DNA of 5,680 nt from Robiginitomaculum sp. Its GTDB lineage: Bacteria > Pseudomonadota > Alphaproteobacteria > Caulobacterales > Maricaulaceae. Below are positions 1-5,066 of the stretch, piece by piece. Each line of letters starts with the position of its first letter. Positions within the stretch are counted from its first letter, which is position 1. The DNA is taken from positions 81,016-86,695 of the forward strand of contig NVWT02000012.1 of the NCBI GenBank assembly GCA_002733735.2, written 5' to 3'. Both the position numbers and the translations under genes were made by a program. The notes under the pieces were generated by a model. The model did not search any database, had not been told where the DNA came from, and saw only the letters and a program-made list of their open reading frames with translations.

Positions 1-293
1 CCACCATTGGTGATCGGATACAAACCCTTTGATCCATGTGCCATCCAATAGGCAACCGCCATCAGACCGCTAGACAAAAACGCTGCCGGACGAGTGAAAA
101 AACCAATAGCGATCAATATGCCGGCAACAAGCTCTATTGCGCCGGCGGTAATAGTAAGTGGGGTTAACGGGGTATATGGAAAAGGAGTTGGAAAATTGAA
201 AAATTTATGCACCCCATGCGCCATAAACAGGACACCAAATACGATGCGGAAAATGGCGTAAATCTGCCCCTCGAATTTATCCAAAAAGCCCAT
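1..293 (-). CDS. DoxX family membrane protein (5' part, truncated by window edge)
   Basis: The reverse strand reads an open frame from an ATG at 293 to the left edge, giving 97 residues and no stop. It begins MGFLDKFEGQIYAIFRIVFG and continues with a membrane segment ending in the FMAHGVHKFF stretch (about residues 23-32). A second hydrophobic segment (about 47-65, ITAGAIELVAGILIAIGFF) leads into TRPAAF, and a third follows (about 72-84). The early G-x-x-F/MA-HG-x-x-KF motif and the AGxxELxxGxLxxxGxxTRPAA motif are the hallmarks of DoxX/DoxD-type inner-membrane proteins. Family members are about 130-150 residues, so roughly the last third is outside the window. The biochemical role of bacterial DoxX proteins is poorly defined; some are linked to thiol or redox stress. 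The start is supported by an AAAGGGG Shine-Dalgarno sequence at 300-306, 6 bases upstream. It is divergent from the S9 peptidase; a TATAAC at 329-334 is a possible -10, without a clear -35. Confidence 0.85.
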   Translation of the reverse strand, partial: MGFLDKFEGQIYAIFRIVFGVLFMAHGVHKFFNFPTPFPYTPLTPLTITAGAIELVAGILIAIGFFTRPAAFLSSGLMAVAYWMAHGSKGLYPITNG

Positions 294-396
294 AACAATC
301 CCCTTTAATATTATAATTGAGGTAGCAGGTTATAGCGTTCTTGCCTTGAATGCTAGGGCAATGGGTAATTACCGCCATAATTTTAGCTACACGAGC

Positions 397-426
397 TTAG
401 CGCAAGCAAGCGACTCAGCCTATAAT
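397..426 (+). promoter_or_regulatory. Candidate promoter of the S9 peptidase gene
   Basis: A perfect TATAAT lies at 421-426. TTAGCG at 397-402 is a weak -35 match with 18-base spacing. The inferred start near 433 gives a leader of about 70 bases before the ATG at 506. Upstream, GGTAATTACC at 364-373 is a perfect 10-bp palindrome that could be an operator shared by the divergent genes. The -10 is seen directly; promoter function is inferred, and the poor -35 keeps confidence moderate. Confidence 0.4.
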
Positions 427-505
427 CACGGCAAGCTTTCTCCTCAATTACAACTTGCATTTTCCTGCCCGTCACATATCATGCTTCCATCATTTAGGGG
501 GTATT

Positions 506-2500
506 ATGCGTAATTTTCTAGTTATTTTTGTTTCTGTGTTTTGGTTGTTTTCTGTATCAATCGTTTGGTCTAAACCTGTACCCGTCGAGAATTATTCTAG
601 GCTGCCTGTATTTTATGACTCGGCTCTATCTCCAGATGGTAAATTTTTAGCCACAGTAATGGATAATAACAATGCGTACATTTTGCGGGTATTTAACATT
701 GCCGACCCAGAAGATAAAAAGCTTAGAGCCATCAAATATCCAAAAAAAATTAAGGTCAACTGGGTGCATTGGGCAAACAATGAACAAATTCTATTAAGCA
801 CCCGGCAAACAGAGGAAATAGCCAGCTCCAGCACTATTATAAATACCGGCTATTTATATGTCATGAACAAGGATTTAGGTGACGTTAAAGTTGTTCTTAA
901 ACCTCAATTAGAAGATGGCGGAGGCGCAGCTGGTCGCCTAGCAAATTCTGGAAGCTTGCGCCAATTCAATAATGTAGTGGTAGATTTTTTACCTAATGAT
1001 CCTGAGCATATTTTGATGTCCTATGGCATAGAAGATCAATTTGCGCCCGGAGTATATAAGGTCAATATGAATACACTAAGAAAACGACGTATCGAGCGCG
1101 GGTCAGTAAATTTTCAACAGTGGATAACCGATTTAAGTGGAAATGTTAGAGTCGCGCAAGGTCGTAACGAACGTACCGGCATTTGGCAGATGAAAATCAA
1201 GGAAGTCGGTAATGAACGGTGGACCTCACATAAGGATTTTCCGGAATTGCGTGCCGGAAGGTCTATTTTCGGGTTCACGAGCAATCCAAACGAAATGATA
1301 ATTGGTGACTATGACAACAAGGATACGCTTGGCTTATATATTTATGATTTATCACAAAAGAAACGTACCCGTAAGTTATTTCACCACGAAAAATACGACG
1401 TTAATGGCATTATAATTAGTGCCGATGGCCAAAAAGTGGTGGGTGCCAGCTATACTGACTATGCCATTAAACGCGGGTTTTTTGATCCAACGTCAAAATC
1501 ACAAATGGAAAAATTGCAAAAAGGTTTCACTGGATACCAGATAAACATCATTGAACAGACTAGAGATGGCAATAAAGTATTATTCAAGGCCAGAAGCCCC
1601 AGCATACCGCCAAGCCTGTATGTATATGATTTTTCTAAAGAAAGAATTGTATTTAGCGCGCCGGACTATCCTGAAATAGATAACATCGTACAAGGTGATG
1701 TCACCAAAGTACGTTATACAGCCCGCGATGGCTTTAAGATTCCAAGCTACGTGACAACACCCGCGAAAATTGGCTCCGGTGAAATAGCTTTTAAGAACCA
1801 ACCCTTTATTATCATGCCTCACGGTGGCCCCTATGCACGCGATACGTCTCAATTTGACTATATGGCACAATTCTTTGCATCACGCGGCTATTCGGTTTTA
1901 CAGATGAATTTTCGAGGTTCGACTGGTTATGGATATGAATTCTCGCAAGCGGGGCGTAAAAACTGGGTATTAATGCAAGAAGATGTTGAAGATGGCGCCA
2001 AATGGCTAATCAGAAAAGGTTATGCTGACCCCAAGCGAGTTTGCATTGTTGGCTGGTCTTATGGTGGCTATGCGGCGTTGATCGCGGCAATTAAAAACCC
2101 GGATATCTACGCATGTTCGGCCAGTATTGCCGGAGTGACAGATTTGCAAGATATGGTGAGCGATCTAAAAAGATACCGTTTTGGCAGGCACAATGCCCAG
2201 CACTTCTTACTCCGGGGTTTCTCAGGCAGAGACGATATGAACGCCAATTCTCCGGTCAAACGAGCCAAAGAAATCTCCATACCAATATTTCTTGCACATG
2301 GCACCAACGATGTAGTCGTTCATTTTGATCAATTCACCCGTATGCGAAGAGCTCTTAAATCAAGCCGCGCCAAAACAACTTTCGTAAAGCTAGAGGATGG
2401 CGATCACAGCTTGATAAACTTTGATCATCGCAAAGAATTATTCACCGAATTAGACAAATTTTTGCACGACAATCTAGGGCAAAGCGAGGCCGCTCCTTGA
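506..2500 (+). CDS. Exported S9-family (prolyl oligopeptidase/acylaminoacyl-peptidase-like) serine peptidase
   Basis: A 664-residue protein. The start is placed at the ATG at 506, because an AGGGGG ribosome binding site at 496-501 sits just ahead of it and translation then opens with a good signal peptide (MRNFLVIFVSVFWLF..., cleavage probably near residue 22). A TTG 51 bases upstream is in frame but would bury that signal. Residues about 25-390 are a beta-propeller-type region with WD40-like strands (YDSALSPDGKFLATV at about 37-51). Residues about 400-664 are the alpha/beta-hydrolase domain. Visible motifs are the oxyanion-region HGGP at 439-442, a FRGSTGYG stretch, the nucleophile elbow GWSYGG with Ser518, Asp602 in HGTNDVV, and His634 in DGDHS, a complete and correctly spaced S9 triad. 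Length is normal for S9 enzymes. It is expected to cleave oligopeptides outside the cytoplasm; the exact specificity (dipeptidyl, acylaminoacyl or prolyl) cannot be read from sequence. It appears monocistronic. An AT-rich 8-bp inverted repeat (2513-2520/2533-2540) follows the stop but is a poor terminator. Confidence 0.93.
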   Translation: MRNFLVIFVSVFWLFSVSIVWSKPVPVENYSRLPVFYDSALSPDGKFLATVMDNNNAYILRVFNIADPEDKKLRAIKYPKKIKVNWVHWANNEQILLSTRQTEEIASSSTIINTGYLYVMNKDLGDVKVVLKPQLEDGGGAAGRLANSGSLRQFNNVVVDFLPNDPEHILMSYGIEDQFAPGVYKVNMNTLRKRRIERGSVNFQQWITDLSGNVRVAQGRNERTGIWQMKIKEVGNERWTSHKDFPELRAGRSIFGFTSNPNEMIIGDYDNKDTLGLYIYDLSQKKRTRKLFHHEKYDVNGIIISADGQKVVGASYTDYAIKRGFFDPTSKSQMEKLQKGFTGYQINIIEQTRDGNKVLFKARSPSIPPSLYVYDFSKERIVFSAPDYPEIDNIVQGDVTKVRYTARDGFKIPSYVTTPAKIGSGEIAFKNQPFIIMPHGGPYARDTSQFDYMAQFFASRGYSVLQMNFRGSTGYGYEFSQAGRKNWVLMQEDVEDGAKWLIRKGYADPKRVCIVGWSYGGYAALIAAIKNPDIYACSASIAGVTDLQDMVSDLKRYRFGRHNAQHFLLRGFSGRDDMNANSPVKRAKEISIPIFLAHGTNDVVVHFDQFTRMRRALKSSRAKTTFVKLEDGDHSLINFDHRKELFTELDKFLHDNLGQSEAAP

Positions 2501-2699
2501 GCGAAAACGAAAATCAAAAAACCCATAGCCAGTTTTTGATATTTCCCCAGTGGATAAATTTTCAAAAGCCTCGGCAATGAAAGGTTTGTTGCTATCACAA
2601 ATCCCGTTGCATACTTCAGCAACCCCCACGGTTCACTGGGTTTATCGTATATTCACAATGTCAAACAGCCGCAAGTGACTAAGTTAAAGCCATTTGCAA

Positions 2700-2718
2700 C
2701 ACCATTATAGCAATGGTG
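2700..2718. repeat. Stem-loop, 7-bp perfect stem
   Basis: CACCATT (2700-2706) and AATGGTG (2712-2718) pair across a 5-base loop. No U-tract follows, so this is not a standard terminator. A second imperfect stem, ACTTATCC (2740-2747) with GGGTAAGT (2763-2770), including one G-U pair, follows 21 bases later. Confidence 0.5.
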
Positions 2719-2854
2719 AACATTGCGGGTATGCTTAAAACTTATCCCCATACACCAAGGGTGGGTAAGTGCAATTAAGTGCTAAATGTTTGCCAATTAA
2801 GCCTTAGTTTATGGGCGATCTTTGCCAATTATTGCTAATTAAGGGGTACCGAGC

Positions 2855-2881
2855 AGTGCAAACAAAACCCTTGTTTGCACT
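2855..2881. repeat. Stem-loop, 11-bp perfect stem
   Basis: AGTGCAAACAA (2855-2865) pairs perfectly with TTGTTTGCACT (2871-2881) around the 5-base loop AACCC. It ends on the self-complementary TTGGCCAA (2881-2888). It has no following T-run and is not GC-rich, so a protein-binding site or part of a repeat element fits better than a rho-independent terminator. Confidence 0.6.
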
Positions 2882-2987
2882 TGGCCAATTTCGTCACTGC
2901 GACCCCCGAGACGTAAGTCCATTTACCGCAACCAAATTAGAAACATAAAAGAACGTCAGGTCAGAGATGCAACCTAGATGAAACAGT

Positions 2988-3006
2988 TTCGGTTCCTGTA
3001 ACCGAA
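2988..3006. repeat. Stem-loop sharing the TTCGGTT/AACCGAA motif
   Basis: TTCGGTT (2988-2994) and AACCGAA (3000-3006) pair across CCTGT. The right arm with its preceding GT (GTAACCGAA, 2998-3006) is identical to part of the inverted repeats bracketing the HEPN-like gene (4809-4817 and the complement of 3900-3908). The motif is therefore a recurring local element rather than a unique hairpin. Confidence 0.5.
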
Positions 3007-3044
3007 GTCGAAATTACACGCAACACACGCCGACCGCCTTTTAT

Positions 3045-3078
3045 CCTCCCCCTTTATGGGGGAGGTGCCCCAAAGGGG
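3045..3078. repeat. CCTCCCCC/GGGGGAGG intergenic repeat element
   Basis: CCTCCCCC (3045-3052) pairs perfectly with GGGGGAGG (3058-3065) over a TTTAT loop. CCCC-AAA-GGGG follows at once (3068-3078), then GTGGTGGGGGTGAAA. A related, degraded CACCTCCCCGATCAAGG occurs at about 3161-3177, so the element may extend to about 3182. From memory, hairpin units of this composition are dispersed intergenic repeats in many proteobacteria; I cannot verify a family name. Confidence 0.6.
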
Positions 3079-3199
3079 TGGTGGGGGTGAAACCGGCATA
3101 TCCAGCGAAACATCAGATTAGTAATTCTCGTTAGCACCCCTTACGAACGCATCCGCGTCCACCTCCCCGATCAAGGAAGAGGAACTAAAAAATGCAACG

Positions 3200-3304
3200 C
3201 CGCCGGACGGGGTTTGAACCCCGTCTGTTGGTTTCAATTGACCAGATTACTTTTGCAGCCAAAATTAGAACATTACGAACGGGGTTACAAACCCCGCCCG
3301 GCGG
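3200..3304. repeat. Inverted pair of REP-like nested palindromes
   Basis: Arm one (3200-3225) is CCGCCGG followed by the palindrome ACGGGGTTTGAACCCCGT (8-bp arms, TG centre, 3207-3224; a further G-C pair extends it). Arm two (3279-3304) is nearly its reverse complement: CGGGGTT-ACA-AACCCCG (3280-3296) followed by CCGGCGG (3298-3304). Each arm folds on itself and the arms can also pair with each other across 53 bases. This is the architecture of a BIME or small MITE. It could help end transcription from the left, but no U-tract supports that. Confidence 0.65.
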
Positions 3305-3398
3305 TTTCGGTATTTGAACTAGTTATCTGGGACAGCCCCAATAAAATCAGCAAAGTTGCAAAGCAAACCCTGTGCTGATACAATACTACTAAAGAAAC

Positions 3399-3403
3399 AG
3401 GAG
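3399..3403 (+). promoter_or_regulatory. Ribosome binding site that points to an ATT start
   Basis: AGGAG followed by a 6-base spacer places initiation exactly at ATT 3410. No ATG, GTG or TTG lies at a suitable distance. This site decides the start of the lipoprotein gene. Confidence 0.6.
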
Positions 3404-3409
3404 ACAACC

Positions 3410-3781
3410 ATTACCAAACCATTACACATCATAGTCGCGGCAATATTCTTCGGGCTTCTTAGCGCATGCGCTACACCTGTCAGCCATACTAATTTGCCTC
3501 TTTCAACATACGACAAAAACACTCAATACAACATCCTTGATCGCAGTGATGGATTTGGTCTTACGGTTTTCTATTCACGATACCAATTTGTCCCGGAAAG
3601 CGATGCTGTAGCCACAGCATGTAAAAGCCAATTGACAGCAATTGCTTGGGAGCATGCTGATAGCGTTGGAAAAAAAATAGAACTAAATGAACAACGTATA
3701 AGAATCTCTATGGGAAGAAATGGGATAAGCGGCATTACATCTTGCCAAGCGCATATCGTTATAACTTGGATGCCAAACTGA
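3410..3781 (+). CDS. Small uncharacterised lipoprotein, probable ATT start
   Basis: With the start at ATT 3410 the product is 123 residues: (M)TKPLHIIVAAIFFGLLSAC and onward, a compact type II signal peptide with lipobox LSAC and lipidation at Cys20. An AGGAG ribosome binding site at 3399-3403 is 6 bases before the ATT. The frame can be extended to a TTG at 3356, giving 141 residues, but that codon has no clear ribosome binding site and would add 18 polar residues before the signal peptide. There is no ATG or GTG in between. The mature part (YNILDRSDGFGLTVFYSRYQ...; ...INEQ-like NEQRIRISMGRNG...) is short and mixed alpha/beta-looking, with Cys71 and Cys112 that could form a disulfide. I do not recognise a characterised family. 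It is expected to be membrane-anchored facing the periplasm. It stands alone; the next gene is convergent. Confidence 0.7.
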   Translation: MTKPLHIIVAAIFFGLLSACATPVSHTNLPLSTYDKNTQYNILDRSDGFGLTVFYSRYQFVPESDAVATACKSQLTAIAWEHADSVGKKIELNEQRIRISMGRNGISGITSCQAHIVITWMPN

Positions 3782-3892
3782 GTTGAGGTCATCTACCAAT
3801 GAGAATTGCGTCAAGATCGGGTAGTGATTGCCGACTGTTTACACCAGCACCAACTGCAAGTAATTGAAGGTTAAGAATATGGAAATGTTGCA

Positions 3893-3908
3893 AAATAATT
3901 TCGGTTAC
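3893..3908. repeat. Left arm of the 16-bp inverted repeat bracketing the HEPN-like gene
   Basis: AAATAATTTCGGTTAC here is the exact reverse complement of 4809-4824. Immediately inside, TGTCACTGT resembles the inside of the right arm (AATCACGGT when reversed). Read on the minus strand, this arm is also part of a 6-bp hairpin (GGTTAC/GTAACC, 3903-3921) followed by a T-rich stretch, just after the HEPN-like stop codon. It might therefore double as a weak terminator. Confidence 0.75.
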
Positions 3909-3910
3909 TG

Positions 3911-3940
3911 TCACTGTAACCACTGTAACTCACTGTAACT
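3911..3940. repeat. Tandem CACTGTAAC repeat (three copies) overlapping the HEPN-like stop
   Basis: CACTGTAAC occurs at 3912-3920, 3921-3929 and 3931-3939. On the minus strand this is GTTACAGTG three times. The copy nearest the gene supplies its last codons TTA-CAG and the TGA stop, so the gene's 3' end is fused to the repeat. Confidence 0.75.
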
Positions 3941-4679
3941 TTCTTGTTTTGTCCTTGCCATCACAAATAATTGTTGCAGTATTCCAATCTGGCTTAGTGA
4001 CTCCGAAGAGCCTTTCTAAATTATGGTAAAGCTCTTTCATATTCTGACATTCAGCTTTTTTATCATCTATTTGTTGTGAGCTTGGGCAATATGTGATGCG
4101 TGAAGGCAAATGGCCACCGTATCTCGTTGTGATATACCCATCATCATCTATTTTCCACGAGCCAACAGACGCTGGAGTATATCTATCCATATCAATTTTC
4201 AACGCATGCTTACGTATACGATCAGCAAGATTTACCAATGCCATAAACTTTTCAGTATCCCAAGTATCATGAGTGATTTTGTTGACTCTATTTGCATAGG
4301 TGGAGTGGCTTTCCGCTATTACCGGATACCGAGCATCACAATGCACCATTGTTTTGAGAAGTTGAAAATACAATTCATCACCAGCCTCAAATGGGAAGGC
4401 AATTTCTTCAGCAATTTTTAGGTATTTATGACCGTACATTTGTTGCACATCACGTGTAAACATTTCTTCACTGCAACCTCTATATACTTTAACCAAACCA
4501 GCCTTAAGAAACATTTCAACGGAATATCCAAGAAGCAGCATTGAAGCTCTTGGCAGCCCCGTTAATTCACACCATCTTTTCGATCTGTTCTTCCTACGTG
4601 CTATTGGGTCTTGTACCGTTCTTGTAAAAGCTGAACGACGACGTTTCCAAAGGCTATGTGTTAGCTTAGCGGATGCCAA
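3930..4679 (-). CDS. HEPN-like domain protein (main frame; 5' end probably in another frame)
   Basis: The main open frame encodes 249 residues from a TTG at 4679. The N-terminus is strongly basic (WKRRR at 11-15, RRKNRSKRW at 28-36). It is followed by ASMLLLGYSVEMFLKAGLVK (46-65), HKYLKIAEEIAF (84-95) and LLKTMVHCDARYPV (107-120). That helical order, with GYxxEMxLKA, HK-LxxLAEE and RYP, is what I associate with HEPN-like nucleotide-binding or RNase-related proteins. An R-x5-H (Arg131 to His137) matches the spacing of the HEPN RNase motif, but its structural position is unchecked, so nuclease activity is unproven. The C-terminal third (SWKIDDDGYITTRYGGHLPSR) has no domain I can name. The TTG is a poor start: its only upstream AGG is about 10 bases away. 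The frame is open to 4703, and a well-placed ATG start lies 83 bases upstream in the other frame (see 4661-4762). With a -1 shift the product would be 277 residues. Possible roles are toxin-antitoxin or phage defence by family analogy; no partner gene is visible. Confidence 0.7.
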   Translation of the reverse strand: MASAKLTHSLWKRRRSAFTRTVQDPIARRKNRSKRWCELTGLPRASMLLLGYSVEMFLKAGLVKVYRGCSEEMFTRDVQQMYGHKYLKIAEEIAFPFEAGDELYFQLLKTMVHCDARYPVIAESHSTYANRVNKITHDTWDTEKFMALVNLADRIRKHALKIDMDRYTPASVGSWKIDDDGYITTRYGGHLPSRITYCPSSQQIDDKKAECQNMKELYHNLERLFGVTKPDWNTATIICDGKDKTRKLQ

Positions 4680-4762
4680 CAGGCCATTACCTTTTTTATC
4701 CAGCTACGTGATTTACATGCACCTACGCTTCGATTTGTTATTTTTGGAAAAGAAACAACCAT
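4661..4762 (-). CDS. 33-codon leading ORF, probable 5' part of the HEPN-like gene in the other frame
   Basis: It begins at an ATG at 4762, preceded by GGAG at 4772-4775 with a 9-base spacer, which is far better than the downstream TTG. It reads MVVSFPKITNRSVGACKSRS then WIKKVMACWHPLS and stops at TAA 4661-4663. Residues 23-24 (Lys-Lys) are encoded by the last six bases of A AAA AAG (4691-4697, minus strand). Slipping back one base there continues as GNGLLASAKLTHSLWKRRR, exactly the frame of the HEPN-like protein. The main frame is open back to 4703, so the slippery site lies inside the overlap of the two frames. It is either a programmed -1 frameshift, a one-base deletion in an A-run, or a read error. 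Confidence 0.6.
   Translation of the reverse strand: MVVSFPKITNRSVGACKSRSWIKKVMACWHPLS
4691..4697 (-). promoter_or_regulatory. A AAA AAG slippery heptamer in the phase required for -1 frameshifting
   Basis: In the leading frame the codons are ATA-AAA-AAG, so the heptamer A AAA AAG is in the canonical X XXY YYZ register used by dnaX and several IS elements. The -1 product enters the open HEPN-like frame. I see no strong downstream hairpin (only a 3-bp GCC/GGC stem) and no clear upstream Shine-Dalgarno stimulator, which weakens the programmed interpretation. Confidence 0.5.
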
Positions 4763-4795
4763 CCAAATCAGCTCCAAGGATTTAAAATAATAGTT

Positions 4796-4808
4796 AATCA
4801 CCGTGATT
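4796..4808. repeat. AATCAC-C-GTGATT palindrome upstream of the HEPN-like gene
   Basis: Two perfect 6-base half-sites around one central base lie between the right inverted-repeat arm and the leading ATG (4762). AT-rich sequence with a possible -10 (TATTAT or TATTTT, minus strand, 4784-4792) follows. The position suits an operator, possibly autoregulatory, but no regulator gene is present. Confidence 0.4.
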
Positions 4809-4824
4809 GTAACCGAAATTATTT
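4809..4824. repeat. Right arm of the 16-bp inverted repeat bracketing the HEPN-like gene
   Basis: GTAACCGAAATTATTT is the exact reverse complement of 3893-3908. The arms span 932 bases and enclose the complete HEPN-like unit including its leading ORF and candidate promoter region. The arm contains its own palindrome, CGAAAT-T-ATTTCG (4814-4826). No clear target-site duplication is seen outside the arms. Confidence 0.75.
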
Positions 4825-5066
4825 CGATTCGTCAGTATAACTTTTCCGACCCACTGAGCCCTTTGCCGGCTCCTAAACCCAACTCTACCTCTAAGCATCG
4901 GACTCTTTCTCCCGTGGACAAGGGTAAGGGCGTGTTCGGTGATCAGGTATGGGGGACGATCTTACCAGATGGTACCCCATTACCCTACCCTCTCCCCAGC
5001 GGGGCGAAATAGAAACAAAAAAACGCCCCGCGATTTCTCACGAAGCATTTCCCCAGCCCCAGACAC
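4825..5066. other. Non-coding, repeat-like region downstream of the rrn terminator
   Basis: Short open frames here carry no ribosome binding site and run into the 5S gene, so none is called. The sequence contains AGGGTAAGGG (about 4921-4930) opposed to CCCTACCCT (about 4983-4991) and CCCTCTCCCC next to GCGGGG. That is the style of dispersed CCCTCTCCCC-type intergenic repeats, whose translation gives the telltale PLPYPLPSGAK. An 8-bp inverted repeat, GCGGGGCG (4999-5006) with CGCCCCGC (5024-5031), encloses 17 A-rich bases. Confidence 0.5.

Larger units (their letters stand above)
2501..3355. other. Non-coding, inverted-repeat-rich intergenic region
   Basis: No open frame here has both a ribosome binding site and a recognisable product; one minus-strand frame entering from the peptidase gene is a shadow. 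The stretch instead holds a series of stem-loops (2700-2718, 2740-2770, 2855-2881, 2988-3006, 3045-3065), a cluster of AATTA-containing motifs (2770-2843), a nested palindrome pair (3200-3304) and a diverged direct repeat (2928-2955 and 3255-3280). It looks like accumulated small repeat elements rather than a decayed gene. A structured RNA cannot be excluded. Confidence 0.6.

Noticed and set aside
455..505. TTG-initiated 17-residue extension of the S9 peptidase
   Set aside because: It places polar residues before a clear signal peptide, and the AGGGGG site at 496-501 points to the ATG at 506.
2513..2540. Intrinsic terminator after the S9 peptidase
   Set aside because: The ATCAAAAA/TTTTTGAT stem is AT-only apart from one pair, and has a 12-base loop; too weak to call.
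2425..2622. Minus-strand 65-codon frame overlapping the peptidase 3' end
   Set aside because: It has no ribosome binding site and overlaps the conserved catalytic-His end of the peptidase; a shadow frame.
3207..3224. GGGTTTGAACCC as a tRNA T-arm
   Set aside because: The flanks lack an acceptor stem, D-arm or anticodon arm; it is the centre of a REP-like palindrome.
3319..3522. Minus-strand frame opposite the lipoprotein gene
   Set aside because: It is antisense to the lipoprotein signal region; its hydrophobicity is a mirror of that signal peptide.
3911..3940. CRISPR-like array
   Set aside because: The 9-bp units are contiguous or one base apart with no spacers, and no cas gene is present.
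4110..4421. Plus-strand open frame of 103 codons opposite the HEPN-like gene
   Set aside because: It lies wholly antisense to the better-supported HEPN-like frame and has no ribosome binding site or recognisable motif.
4803..5012. Plus-strand open frame of 69 codons after the HEPN-like unit
   Set aside because: It starts inside the inverted-repeat arm, has no ribosome binding site, and ends in the PLPYPLPSGAK translation typical of a CCCTCTCCCC repeat.
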